Shown: piece by piece, positions 10,842 through 19,951 of the stretch
How the letters are laid out: each line of letters starts with the position of its first letter
Position numbering within the stretch: position 1 is the first letter of the stretch
Source of the DNA: Deltaproteobacteria bacterium
GTDB lineage: Bacteria > Desulfobacterota > Desulfobacteria > Desulfobacterales > Desulfobacteraceae
Reading direction: 5' to 3'
Length of the DNA stretch: 46,263 bases
Assembly: GCA_013151635.1 (NCBI GenBank)
Contig: JAADHV010000045.1
Span: forward strand, 1-46,263
The notes under the pieces: generated by a model
Seen by the model: only the letters and a program-made list of their open reading frames with translations
Told to the model about the DNA's origin: nothing
The model's database searches: none
Program-made: the position numbers and the translations under genes

Positions 10842-12221
10842 CTACCCTATCATAATATTTTCCTGTGCATAATAATAATTTTTTGATGCTTTCTTCCTGC
10901 TTACAGCCATGGCGATTGCCAGGGGGCCCAACCGCCCGATAAACATCATTATCGTAATAACCAATTTGCCGGCCATGGTAAGGCTCGATGTGACTCCGGT
11001 TGAAAGTCCGACCGTACCAAATGCACTGACGGTTTCAAACATCAGTTCTAAAAATTTTCCCCGGCTTAATCTATGGGAAACATCACCTATTTCCGTCTGC
11101 TGCAACAATATGATTCCAATGGTGATCACTAAAAAACTTATCATTATAAGGCTGACGGCTTTTGCAATGCTTACATCAGATATCTTGCGATGAAATATCT
11201 GCGGATACTCCTGGCCGGACAGCTTTGAAAACCCTAAAATAATCATACTGGAAAACGTGGTGATTTTAATACCCCCGCCGCAGGAGCCTGGTGCAGTGCC
11301 GATAAACATGAGCATAACGGTTAAAAACAGGGTCTCATTAGTCAGGTCACCTATTTGAACTGTATTAAATCCCGCAGTTCTGGCATTCACGGCCTGGAAA
11401 AAAGCACCAAGCATTTTATAAGTAACAGGTTTGCCCGACAAAGTGTTATGCCATTCCAGCAAAAGAATAAGTGCCGTACTGATAGCCAGCAGAATAAAAG
11501 TACTGAAAAGGACTAATTTTGTATGCAGGCTTAAAAAAGACCAGGCCCGCCTGGAAAAAGAAAAATTATTTTTTATCTCGGAAAGGACAATAAAACCGAT
11601 CCCTCCAAGGATGATCAATGCGCAGATGGTAAGATTTATTACCCAGTCGTTCTGATATCTTACAAAACTGTCAGAAAACAAAGAAAACCCGGCATTACAA
11701 AAGGCACTGACCGAATGAAAAACAGAATAAAAAATGGCCCTGTCAATGGGGTATTGAGAATAGAATCGAAAAAACATCAATATTGCACCGATCAATTCAA
11801 TTACCATTGTAAATAACAAAATATCTTTCACCAAAGAGAAAATACCCTGCCCCTCACCAAAACTATAGGTATCACGGATGAGCATTCTGCCTGCAATATT
11901 GATTTTTTTACCGATTGAAAACAAGATAATTGTTGACACCACCATAATGCCAACTCCGCCAATCTGGATCAACCCAAGGATGATCACCTTGCCAAAAAAG
12001 GTAAAGGTTACAGACACATCAACAATAGTCAGTCCTGTAACACAGACAGCAGACGATGCAGTAAACAAGGCGTCAATGAACGACAGCTTCCCATTGACCG
12101 CAGCCAGGGGAAGAGATAAGAAAACCGTTCCCATGGCAATGAGAACCGCATATCCAAAAATTAGAATTAGACCCGGTGATCTGGAAAAGGATCTGCCAAG
12201 CGCTCCAGTTATCAATCTCAT
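10842..12221 (-). CDS. ktrB: K+ transporter membrane subunit KtrB/TrkH-type
   Basis: A 459-residue integral membrane K+ translocator with the four-fold pore-loop design. The four selectivity-filter glycines are seen in CVTGLT, CNAGFS, RTAGFN and GTVGLS. A GGIGFIVLSEI segment and the GSCGGGIKITTF gate region also match KtrB/TrkH. The length (about 450) favours KtrB over the longer TrkH. It is first in the two-gene operon with ktrA and divergent from amt across a 365-base region. Confidence 0.93.
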   Translation of the reverse strand: MRLITGALGRSFSRSPGLILIFGYAVLIAMGTVFLSLPLAAVNGKLSFIDALFTASSAVCVTGLTIVDVSVTFTFFGKVIILGLIQIGGVGIMVVSTIILFSIGKKINIAGRMLIRDTYSFGEGQGIFSLVKDILLFTMVIELIGAILMFFRFYSQYPIDRAIFYSVFHSVSAFCNAGFSLFSDSFVRYQNDWVINLTICALIILGGIGFIVLSEIKNNFSFSRRAWSFLSLHTKLVLFSTFILLAISTALILLLEWHNTLSGKPVTYKMLGAFFQAVNARTAGFNTVQIGDLTNETLFLTVMLMFIGTAPGSCGGGIKITTFSSMIILGFSKLSGQEYPQIFHRKISDVSIAKAVSLIMISFLVITIGIILLQQTEIGDVSHRLSRGKFLELMFETVSAFGTVGLSTGVTSSLTMAGKLVITIMMFIGRLGPLAIAMAVSRKKASKNYYYAQENIMIG

Positions 12222-12586
12222 TTTAAAACATCAGCGTTTTTTACGGTACAAAAGCAAAGTTAAAATTTTTTTGGTTGAGTTTTGCTCAATGACACAAAAA
12301 AGTCAAGTCTATTTCAATGGTATTGTGATCCCTCTCCCGCCAGCAAGCCTGGTTTTATAAATTACGATAATGAAATAAAACAGGTAATCCATAATTACAA
12401 TAATGCACCTTATACATTATCCAGATTTAAAAATTTACTCAATAATGAATTTTCTTTCTTTACTAACTTATTGATATTAAAAGATATGTCCGATACATGT
12501 GGCAAGCACACTTCCCTGGTATAGTATTTGCTGCACTCAATAAAGATATAATTTTAAATACTTTAACTATATTCGGGAGGAACCTT
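12222..12586. other. Divergent regulatory region between ktrB and amt
   Basis: 365 AT-rich bases without a supported gene. On the plus side it holds the sigma-54-type promoter at 12517-12532, an exact match to the IHF consensus on the minus strand at 12464-12476 (TATCAATAAGTTA) and a TGCACC half-site at 12404-12409, as in NtrC boxes but lacking a good second half. The amt ribosome site GGGAGG is at 12575-12580. No clear promoter for ktrB was identified. Confidence 0.55.
12517..12532 (+). promoter_or_regulatory. Sigma-54 (-24/-12) promoter candidate for amt
   Basis: TGGTAT-N5-TTGCT keeps the invariant GG and GC dinucleotides ten bases apart. It lies 55 bases before the amt ATG, and an IHF-like site is placed about 40 bases upstream. 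NtrC-driven expression of ammonium transporters is well established in proteobacteria, so context supports it, though two -24 positions deviate from TGGCAC. Confidence 0.6.
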
Positions 12587-13900
12587 ATGCTTGTAATAAA
12601 CTTTTTTGTTTCTGCTTTCATTGTTTTATTGTCTTCAGCCACAGCACTTGCCGCAGGGAGCCAGTCTATTGATACCGGAAGTACGAGTTGGATGCTGATA
12701 TCAACTGCCCTTGTTTTATTAATGATGCCGGGCCTTGCCATGTTTTATGGTGGACTTGTCAAATCAAAAAACGTCCTTGGAACCATGATGCACACATTTG
12801 TATCCATGGCGGTTATTGGTGTTTTATGGGTTATCTGCGGGTATTCATTAACCTTTGGCCAGAATATTTTTGGCGGAATCATTGGGTGGAATCATGATTT
12901 TGTATTCCTCCAAGGGATTGACGACCTGATTACCGATGGCATTCCCGAGTATATCATTGCAATGTTCCAGGGCAAATTTGCTATTATTACACCGGCACTT
13001 ATCAGCGGGGCCATTGCCGAGCGGGTATATTTCAGAGGGTATATCCTTTTTATTATTCTATGGTTTCTCTTTGTCTACAGCCCGTTATGCCATTGGGTGT
13101 GGGCCCGGGACGGCTGGCTTTTCAACTACGGCGCCAAGGGCGTCATTGACCTTGCAGGAGGTCTTGTAATCCATGTTTCTGCCGGTATCAGCGCGCTTGT
13201 GGCAGCTATTTATCTTGGCCCCAGGCTAGGATTTCCAAAACACTCCACAACGCCCAATAACCTTGTAATGACCTTAATGGGAGCAGGGCTTCTCTGGGTT
13301 GGATGGTTCGGCTTTAATGCAGGCTCAACTCTTCAGAGCGGACTTGATACTGCAAGGGCACTCACCATGACCCAGGTATCTGCCGCAAGCGGTGCTTTAA
13401 CCTGGCTTGTGATTGAAGCCCTTTATTTTAAAAAGGCTTCAGCCCTTGGATTTGCTTCGGGTATCCTTGCAGGCCTTGTGGTCATTACACCTGCTGCCGC
13501 AGTTGTCCAACCATACGGGGCTTTAATTCTTGGAGCACTTTCATCCATTGTCTGCTATTTTGCACTACAGTTAAAAATAAAATTAGGCTATGATGACAGC
13601 CTTGACTGTTTTGGTATTCACGGCGTAGGCAGTGCCATGGGAATTATTTTACTAAGTTTTTTTATACGGGATTCATGGCTGAGTTCAGCATCGACCCTGG
13701 CCGGCAAGACGTGGACTGTCTGGGACCAGCTTCTGGTTCAGCTAAAAGGGCTTGGGGCAACAATTACGCTTGCAGCCCTCATGACCCTGATTATCTGCAT
13801 TGTTGTTGAAAAAACGGTCGGGTTCAGGATGGATCAGGAAAGCGAACTTATAGGCATGGACAAGGTGTTACACGGAGAAAGGGGCTATGATTTCTCATAG
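12587..13900 (+). CDS. amt: Ammonium transporter (Amt/MEP/Rh family)
   Basis: A trimeric inner-membrane ammonium channel of 437 residues. I start it at the ATG 12587, which has GGGAGG seven bases upstream and begins a signal-like helix ending in ATALAAG; the frame is open further upstream but without a ribosome site. Eleven membrane segments follow. Family landmarks include LMMPGLAMFYGGLV, SGAIAERV, the first pore histidine in PLCHWVW and the second in DCFGIHGVGSAMG. No glnK/glnB gene is adjacent, which is uncommon since amt and glnK are usually paired. A convergent hairpin terminator follows the stop. Confidence 0.96.
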   Translation: MLVINFFVSAFIVLLSSATALAAGSQSIDTGSTSWMLISTALVLLMMPGLAMFYGGLVKSKNVLGTMMHTFVSMAVIGVLWVICGYSLTFGQNIFGGIIGWNHDFVFLQGIDDLITDGIPEYIIAMFQGKFAIITPALISGAIAERVYFRGYILFIILWFLFVYSPLCHWVWARDGWLFNYGAKGVIDLAGGLVIHVSAGISALVAAIYLGPRLGFPKHSTTPNNLVMTLMGAGLLWVGWFGFNAGSTLQSGLDTARALTMTQVSAASGALTWLVIEALYFKKASALGFASGILAGLVVITPAAAVVQPYGALILGALSSIVCYFALQLKIKLGYDDSLDCFGIHGVGSAMGIILLSFFIRDSWLSSASTLAGKTWTVWDQLLVQLKGLGATITLAALMTLIICIVVEKTVGFRMDQESELIGMDKVLHGERGYDFS

Positions 13901-13918
13901 CCTGTTTTAGTTGATAAT

Positions 13919-13953
13919 ATAACGCTCCGGGGTTTTCAATCCCGGGGCGTTAT
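13919..13953. terminator. Bidirectional hairpin between amt and the usp gene
   Basis: ATAACGCTCCGGGG and CCCGGGGCGTTAT can form a GC-rich stem of 13 pairs including one G-U, with an eight-base loop. It sits 18 bases after the amt stop and 26 before the end of the convergent universal-stress gene. The flanks are A/T-rich but lack a clean run of T, so it is probably a terminator for both genes, of uncertain efficiency. Confidence 0.7.
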
Positions 13954-13979
13954 AATTTATAATAAAACCTGAAACCACA

Positions 13980-14810
13980 CTATCGAAGCGATATGGAACA
14001 ATGAGGCCCTGTAATTAAAAGGTTATTGGTAACAGTTGACTGGATATGCTCCATTTTACTGCCAAGCAGAATGTCCTTAATTATTCCATGTCCGTACGCA
14101 CCTAAAACGATTAAAGAATCATGGGGCACATCGTATAACAGGGTATCAAAATCATGTTTTTTATAAAAATGCCATTGGCTCGAGAATTGGCTGACAGGTT
14201 CTTCCAGGCCATTTTTTTCTATTAATTGTCTGAAATATGACTCGCCTTTTTTTTCCAACAATGTATAAATACTCATTGGAAGTCCTGACGACATAGAAAT
14301 TTTCAATCCTGCTCTCAAGGCACTCAACGCATTTTTCGAGCCTCCAAAGAAAACAGAAATACTTTTCCAGGGTTTATAAACCGGGCTTGTGATCAAAACC
14401 GGAAAAGTTGCATGCTTGATAATTCTTCTGACCTTAGGACCGATATGACCCAGGCCAATTCGTGAAGACAGGTCGCTGACCGACCTTGGACAACAAAGAT
14501 AGTCAAAATTTGTGGAAATGTCCGGCAAGGAGGATGCAGTAAAATTTTTAGGTTCATAAAACATAGGCTTAATACCCATTTCATTAAATAAACCTTGTGC
14601 ATTATCTTTTGCTGTCTCAGGTGACCTGAGATAAGAATGGTCCAGGTCAACCTGAACGGCATCGTTGGGAAAATACATTAAAAATTTATCACTTTTGGGA
14701 ATGTAAGCAACCGGGAAGGCATTGATGGTTTTACAAAAATATAATGATTGAAGAAATGTTTCCCTGCCAAAGGGTGTATTCCTGAAAATGTGAAGTAATT
14801 TGTAATTCAT
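13980..14810 (-). CDS. Universal stress protein family, two UspA-like halves
   Basis: A 276-residue cytoplasmic protein of the length of a tandem UspA. The C-terminal half carries the ATP-binding signature G-x2-G-x9-G-S exactly (G237-AY-G-HGIIKDILL-GS), placing it with ATP-binding Usps; the N-terminal half is more divergent, with GHIGPKVRRIIKHATFPVLI resembling the final Usp strand but lacking the full loop. It follows the ClC gene by 35 bases with GGAGA at its start, so it is likely the last gene of an HTH-EIIA/clc/usp operon and may sense ATP for the channel or its regulator. Confidence 0.85.
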   Translation of the reverse strand: MNYKLLHIFRNTPFGRETFLQSLYFCKTINAFPVAYIPKSDKFLMYFPNDAVQVDLDHSYLRSPETAKDNAQGLFNEMGIKPMFYEPKNFTASSLPDISTNFDYLCCPRSVSDLSSRIGLGHIGPKVRRIIKHATFPVLITSPVYKPWKSISVFFGGSKNALSALRAGLKISMSSGLPMSIYTLLEKKGESYFRQLIEKNGLEEPVSQFSSQWHFYKKHDFDTLLYDVPHDSLIVLGAYGHGIIKDILLGSKMEHIQSTVTNNLLITGPHCSISLR

Positions 14811-14845
14811 CGTTTTCTCCTTTTCTCTATGATTTGGCTTGTCTT

Positions 14846-16570
14846 TTATACGCTGGTCTGCATAATCAGTTCCCGCCGGTATAAATCAAGTATCCTTGTC
14901 TTTGATATCATACCAATAAACCAGTCATTTTCCACGACCGGTATGGTGTCCATATTATTAATATCCATCATATCCAGGACTTCTTGTAAATCATTTTCCA
15001 AAGAAGCGGTTATGACTTCCGTGTCCATGATCTGGTTGAGAAAAATCATGTTATACATCCCGGGATCCAGAGCGTATTTCCGGATGGCGGAAATTTGAAT
15101 AATGCCTCTATATTCACCTGTATTATCTTCAATAACCGGGAAAAAATGCTGGTGTGAATTTTTAAGAAGTTCAATAAATTCCCTGAACACCATATTTTCC
15201 GAAACCTTGCTATAGTCTGTTTCAATAATTTCACTGATATTCAAGTCGGAAAGAATTCTTGCATCCGTACCAGGCCTTAAAAACTGTCCGCGTTCTATCA
15301 ATTCTTTAAAATAAAAAGAAGCAGGTTCAATATAGTGGCTCATAGTCGAAGAAAGAGAAGAGACAATTATTAAAGGAAGAATAGTTTCATACCCTCCTGT
15401 GATTTCAACAATCAGGAAAATTCCTGTTAATGGGGCCTGCATTACGCCGCTTATGATTCCTGTCATGCCAAGCAATGCATACGCTCCCTGGCTTGCACAT
15501 TCAATAGACGGGAATAATCCTGACATAACATTATGAAAGGCTATACCGGCAAGACTTCCAATGACCAGGCAAGGAGCAAATATCCCGCCCGAGCCTCCCC
15601 ATCCAAGGGTCACGGCCGTAGCAAAAATTTTTGCAAACACTGCCAGAAAAACAATAAATCCGCCCATTGCAAAGGTTCCTGAAATCATTGACTGGATAAA
15701 ATGATATCCCTCACCAAGTACAACAGGCATGAACATTCCCATGATGCCGACAACGCATCCTCCGATAATTGCCCTGGTCCATAAGGAAAAAGGAGTTTTT
15801 TTAGCGATTTTCCCTGTCTGTCTTAAAGCTTTTGTAAACAAAACTGAAATCAGGGCCGTAACCACGGCAAGGCAGAGACTTGGTAAAATATCATAAAAGC
15901 CCACCTTAAACATCTGGTGGTTGAAAATAACCTGCTCCGGAATAATGGCCTGGCTGATTTCAGTTCCTGCCACGGCAGCAATGGCAATGGGAATAATATT
16001 GACAAACTTCCACTCTCCGAGAATCACCTCGACCGCAAAAACAAGGCCTGCAATAGGTGCGTTGAAAATAGATGCAATGGCACCTGCAGTTCCGCATCCT
16101 ACGAGCGTAATTCTCTGCCGGTCATTTAAGCCAAGCAGTTTGGCAATACTGGAACCTATTGATGATCCGCTCATGACCACCGGGGCTTCCGGTCCGGCAG
16201 AACCACCGCTTCCAATTGTTAAAAGACTGGAAATTATTCTTGAATAACTTGACCTGAACCGTAATAACCCGCCATATCTTGAAACCGAATATATCACCTC
16301 CGGCACACCATGCCCGGCCCCTTCCCTGGCAATTTTTTCAAGATAAAAAGAAGAAAGCAGTGCTCCTATCCCCGGGAAAACAAATGCCCACCAATATTGC
16401 TGGAACGGGTGCAGCCATTTTAAGGCAGACTCAAGGGACAAGCGCAGAACCACGGAGGCAAGCCCGCTGAAAACCCCTGTAACAGACCCTGCAATAATCA
16501 GCAGTAATCTGTCATCTAAATGAAACAGTTTGTGATATACATTTTTATACCAGTTTTTCATCATCAACAT
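14846..16570 (-). CDS. ClC chloride channel/antiporter with C-terminal CBS pair
   Basis: A 574-residue ClC-family protein, chloride/proton exchanger or channel. Motifs in order are GAGHGVPEV (usually GSGIPE), GSAGPEAPVV (usually GREGP; the gating glutamate is kept as the E in GPEAP), and GGSGGIFAPCLVIG (usually GxFxP). After about residue 440 two CBS repeats follow (EFIELLKNSHQHFFPVIED and MMDINNMDTIPVVEND), which usually bind adenine nucleotides. It sits between an HTH-EIIA gene upstream and a Usp gene downstream, both possible nucleotide or energy sensors. Exchanger or channel activity cannot be told apart from sequence here. Confidence 0.93.
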   Translation of the reverse strand: MLMMKNWYKNVYHKLFHLDDRLLLIIAGSVTGVFSGLASVVLRLSLESALKWLHPFQQYWWAFVFPGIGALLSSFYLEKIAREGAGHGVPEVIYSVSRYGGLLRFRSSYSRIISSLLTIGSGGSAGPEAPVVMSGSSIGSSIAKLLGLNDRQRITLVGCGTAGAIASIFNAPIAGLVFAVEVILGEWKFVNIIPIAIAAVAGTEISQAIIPEQVIFNHQMFKVGFYDILPSLCLAVVTALISVLFTKALRQTGKIAKKTPFSLWTRAIIGGCVVGIMGMFMPVVLGEGYHFIQSMISGTFAMGGFIVFLAVFAKIFATAVTLGWGGSGGIFAPCLVIGSLAGIAFHNVMSGLFPSIECASQGAYALLGMTGIISGVMQAPLTGIFLIVEITGGYETILPLIIVSSLSSTMSHYIEPASFYFKELIERGQFLRPGTDARILSDLNISEIIETDYSKVSENMVFREFIELLKNSHQHFFPVIEDNTGEYRGIIQISAIRKYALDPGMYNMIFLNQIMDTEVITASLENDLQEVLDMMDINNMDTIPVVENDWFIGMISKTRILDLYRRELIMQTSV

Positions 16571-16596
16571 TTAACTTAACTGCTCCATCACCTTAA

Positions 16597-17271
16597 CTAT
16601 ACAGGGTTTGCTTTTTGAAGATTTTCAATTTTCCCTACCAAGTCTTCAGGTTCAGGCTTTGACTTTAAAAAACTTATAAACAGGTTGTCCCGGAGACAAA
16701 ATGAAAGTGCGGATAATAAATATAAATGCATTTTCAGCACCGGGCATAATATAAAAAAGAGAACCCATACAGGCTGGTTGTCAACTGCATGGTAATCCAC
16801 GGGCTTGTCAAGAAAACATATGGAAACCAGGGGTTCACTCAGATAGCCCAGCTGCTCTCTTGGATGCGGAATGGCAATCCCATTCCCGATACCTGTTGAC
16901 AATGCTCTTTCCCTTTCGGTCAAACGGTCAAGAAGTTCTGCTTTGAACTCATCCGGTATTCCGGAAATTTTTTCAATACAGGATTCCAGAACACTTTTCA
17001 TATCATTCCCCCGGATATCAAAATACACACCGCCGTTCCGGACTGCACTGGATAATTGTATAACAGACTCCTGGGATTTTTCTTTTGTTCTTTTATCTGA
17101 AAGCTTTAAACTGATGTTATGCTTGGCTGCCCATTGTTCCAGCTCTTTTGTGTGAAACTTAAAATTTGTTCCTTTTTTAGAAACCGGCAGTTTTCCCTGT
17201 TGCACCCAGCGTTCAATGGTGCCTGGAACAACGCCCAGATGTTTTGATAAATCAAAGACTGAAAGCTCCAT
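16597..17271 (-). CDS. HTH domain fused to PTS EIIA (fructose/nitrogen type)
   Basis: A 224-residue two-domain protein. Residues 1-55 form an excisionase/MerR-like winged helix (DLSKHLGVVPGTIERWVQQG, then FHTKELEQWA). Residues about 75-220 form a PTS EIIA type-2 domain of PtsN class, with the phospho-accepting histidine H136 in GIAIPHPRE and the HLYLLSALS segment. In PtsN-like proteins the EIIA phosphate state reports carbon, nitrogen and K+ status. The fusion suggests DNA binding controlled by phosphorylation from HPr-like carriers, but none is in the window. It is first in the operon with ClC and Usp. Similar fusions exist in Desulfobacterota; the target genes are unknown. Confidence 0.87.
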   Translation of the reverse strand: MELSVFDLSKHLGVVPGTIERWVQQGKLPVSKKGTNFKFHTKELEQWAAKHNISLKLSDKRTKEKSQESVIQLSSAVRNGGVYFDIRGNDMKSVLESCIEKISGIPDEFKAELLDRLTERERALSTGIGNGIAIPHPREQLGYLSEPLVSICFLDKPVDYHAVDNQPVWVLFFILCPVLKMHLYLLSALSFCLRDNLFISFLKSKPEPEDLVGKIENLQKANPV

Positions 17272-17771
17272 TTATTCTTCCTTTAATTATAACGGTGAAA
17301 CCGGAATGCCCATTTTCCCATTCATTTTGGTTAAACACATTTGATATAATTTTGAATAAACCCTTCCGGAAGAGACCAGGAAAAGGTCAGGCTGAACAGG
17401 TTTTGTTCCAGGCAATTATTGTGTTTCCATGTGTTAACATTATCAACCATTATAAGATACTTAATTCATAATATTTTTTTTATGCCTGTTATAAAACAAA
17501 CTTACAAAAATGACAACCGATAAGTTTTTTAAGCACTTTAAACCAACAAAACACATGACTTTTGATGCATTTTGTTTTATTTTGATCTGTAATGTTTCAT
17601 CTGTTTTCAGGGCATTCACTTCCCGTTGACAAAGCAAAAAACCTCGTATAATTAAAATAACTTGTATAAAAAGACAGTATAAATATTTTTTTTGATTTAA
17701 GTTGAACAAAGCCGTGGTACTGTTGTTCTAAAATATATAGAAACGATAACTTGTTATTCCGGGAAAAAAGC
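17272..17771. other. 500-base intergenic region, divergent promoters
   Basis: Between the divergent HTH-EIIA and SulP genes. The sequence is AT-rich with short open frames that show no family features, skewed codons and no good ribosome sites, so I do not call them. A consensus -35/-10 pair lies at 17626-17652 toward SulP. No RNA gene or repeat was recognised. The length of the leader leaves room for regulation of either gene. Confidence 0.5.
17626..17652 (+). promoter_or_regulatory. Likely sigma-70 promoter for the first SulP gene
   Basis: Perfect TTGACA (17626-17631) and perfect TATAAT (17647-17652) hexamers are separated by 15 bases, two fewer than optimal. The predicted start is near 17660, giving a leader of about 110 bases before the ATG at 17772. 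Confidence 0.5.
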
Positions 17772-19937
17772 ATGATAAATAAAATATTTCCTTTTTTGTT
17801 GTGGTTCAAAGACTACAACAAAGAACAATTAAGCGCTGATGTTATAGCTGGAATTACCGTGGCAATGGTTTTGATTCCCCAGTCCATGGCCTATGCCCAG
17901 CTGGCCGGCCTGCCGGCATATTATGGACTTTATGCAGCCTTTTTACCCCCGATGGTGGCCTCCTTGTTTGGGTCAAGCCGCCAGCTTGCAACAGGTCCTG
18001 TCGCAGTGGTATCGCTCATGTCGGCCGCCTCTCTTGAACCCCTTGCCACGGCAGGGACCAGCCAGTTTATTGCCTACTCCATTATCATGGCATTAACAGT
18101 GGGCTGTTTCCAGCTTTTCCTTGGCGTGTTCAAACTCGGCCTGGTTGTCAACCTTCTTTCCCACCCGGTTGTCAACGGGTTTACCAATGCCGCCGCCATT
18201 GTGATTGCGTCCTCACAATTTTCCAAATTATTCGGAGTGTATGTGGACAAAGCCCCTCATCACTACCAGACCATTATCAATGTGATAAGGTCTGCTTTGC
18301 ATTATACCCACCTGCCCACCCTTGGGATGGGAATCCTGGCCATTGCAATAATGGTCATATTAAAGCGTATAAACCCGAAAATACCAAATGTCCTTGCAGC
18401 AGTTGCCGTCACTGTTTTAATTTCCTGGCTGACAGGGTTTAACAATGATAAATTCATAGGGCTTGAAAACATAAAAGATCCTGAAATTGTAAAAACAATC
18501 CGGCAATTCAACCAGGACATATTTAAAATAAAAAACTTAAGCGAACAAAGGGCTGTTCTGAACAATGAACTTAAAGCCTGCAAAAATGAAGAAACAGAAC
18601 AGAATATTCATTTTGCATCTGAAAAACAGCTTGGTATCGAATATGAACTTGCATTGACCCAGGCTAGAATTGACAAGACAAAAGAAGCAGCCCATATCAA
18701 ACGGGAAGCACTTAGGCTTGTCCATTTTTCAATTTCACAAAATCCCGGCAGCCCCCCTGTTTTTTATACTGAATCCACCCTGCCGGACGGCCGCAAAACC
18801 AATGGTGATAAATGGCGTATCAAGATAAGCAATCAAGCCCTTGATCTTAAAAATCTTAAAATGATCGGCGCAGGCGCTGTGGTGGGTGATATTCCAAAAG
18901 GACTCAAAATCGGTATTCCCAAAGCACCGGAAGGCATATCCTATTTTAGTGCTTTTTTACAACTGCTTCCCTTTGCCATTATTATTTCTCTTCTTGGATT
19001 TATGGAAGCCATTGCCATTGCCAAATCCATGGCAGCTAAAACCGGACAGAAACTTGACCCCAACCAGGAACTTATCGGCCAAGGCCTTGCCAATATTATC
19101 GGTTCATTCGGGCAAAGCTATGCGGTTTCGGGATCTTTTTCACGCTCTGCCGTCAACCTCCAGGCCAATGCGGTTACAGGTGTTTCCTCGGTTATCACAA
19201 GTATCATGGTTGCCTTGACCCTGCTTTTTTTCACGCCTTTGCTTTATCACCTTCCCCAGGCAGTTCTGGCAGCAGTCATCATGATGGCGGTGATTGGCCT
19301 TGTCAACACATCGGGATTTGTGCATGCATGGAAAGCCAAACGGTCCGAGGGAATCATTTCTTTTATCTCATTTGTCTGCACCCTTTATTTTGCACCCCAT
19401 CTTGAAGAAGGTATCATGGTGGGTGTTCTCCTGACGTTTGGACTTTTTATTTACAAACACCTGCGCCCCAGGGTTGCCCTGCTTTCAAGATCCAGAGATG
19501 AAAGCCTAAGAGATGCGGTCCGCGCAGGCTTAAGAGAATGCGATCATATTGCAGTGGTAAGATTTGACGGATCTTTAATCTTTACCAACGCCACCTTTCT
19601 TGAAGATAAAGTCCTTGAGTATATTGCCGAAAAACCCGATTTAATGCATGTTTTAATTGCCTCAAGCGGAATTAATGATATTGATGCTTCCGGTGAAGAT
19701 GCCATTTCCATCCTCATTGACACGGTAAGGGGCAGTGGACGTGAAATTTCTTTTTGCGGGTTAAAAGAAGAAGTCATAGCAGTAATGGAAAGAACACATC
19801 TGATTAACAAGCTTGGAAAAGAAAATATCTATTCCGACACAAGGGCTGCTTTAGAATCTATTTATAAACAGATTCATTCCAGAGGTAACTGCAGGGACTG
19901 CCCGTTAAAAAATTATATGCCCCGTGAAATCAGGTGA
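17772..19937 (+). CDS. SulP-family anion permease with a large inserted loop and STAS domain
   Basis: An inner-membrane carrier of the SLC26/SulP family, moving sulfate, bicarbonate or similar anions. The N-terminus has the family signature (LIPQSMAYAQLAGLPAYYGL at about 34-53), and a STAS domain occupies about 590-700 (VVRFDGSLIFTNATFLEDKV). At 721 residues it is some 150 longer than the second SulP in this window. The excess is a hydrophilic, helix-rich stretch at about 225-375, before GDIPKGLKIGIP, probably on one face of the membrane. The C-terminus has a CRDC pair. The ATG at 17772 is chosen over a TTG seven codons earlier because the motif begins there. Substrate unknown. Confidence 0.92.
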   Translation: MINKIFPFLLWFKDYNKEQLSADVIAGITVAMVLIPQSMAYAQLAGLPAYYGLYAAFLPPMVASLFGSSRQLATGPVAVVSLMSAASLEPLATAGTSQFIAYSIIMALTVGCFQLFLGVFKLGLVVNLLSHPVVNGFTNAAAIVIASSQFSKLFGVYVDKAPHHYQTIINVIRSALHYTHLPTLGMGILAIAIMVILKRINPKIPNVLAAVAVTVLISWLTGFNNDKFIGLENIKDPEIVKTIRQFNQDIFKIKNLSEQRAVLNNELKACKNEETEQNIHFASEKQLGIEYELALTQARIDKTKEAAHIKREALRLVHFSISQNPGSPPVFYTESTLPDGRKTNGDKWRIKISNQALDLKNLKMIGAGAVVGDIPKGLKIGIPKAPEGISYFSAFLQLLPFAIIISLLGFMEAIAIAKSMAAKTGQKLDPNQELIGQGLANIIGSFGQSYAVSGSFSRSAVNLQANAVTGVSSVITSIMVALTLLFFTPLLYHLPQAVLAAVIMMAVIGLVNTSGFVHAWKAKRSEGIISFISFVCTLYFAPHLEEGIMVGVLLTFGLFIYKHLRPRVALLSRSRDESLRDAVRAGLRECDHIAVVRFDGSLIFTNATFLEDKVLEYIAEKPDLMHVLIASSGINDIDASGEDAISILIDTVRGSGREISFCGLKEEVIAVMERTHLINKLGKENIYSDTRAALESIYKQIHSRGNCRDCPLKNYMPREIR

Positions 19938-19951
19938 TGATCATCCCTTAA

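Noticed and set aside
16120-16215. Apparent loss of the ClC gating glutamate (GSAGP for GREGP)
   Set aside because: Shifting the alignment by three residues places GPEAP against GREGP, so the glutamate is retained.
17715-17730. TGGTAC sequence resembling a sigma-54 -24 element before SulP
   Set aside because: Ten bases after the GG the required GC is missing (CT instead).
17461-17809. Minus-strand short frames in the region upstream of SulP
   Set aside because: AT-rich, no ribosome site, no motif; one overlaps the SulP start region.
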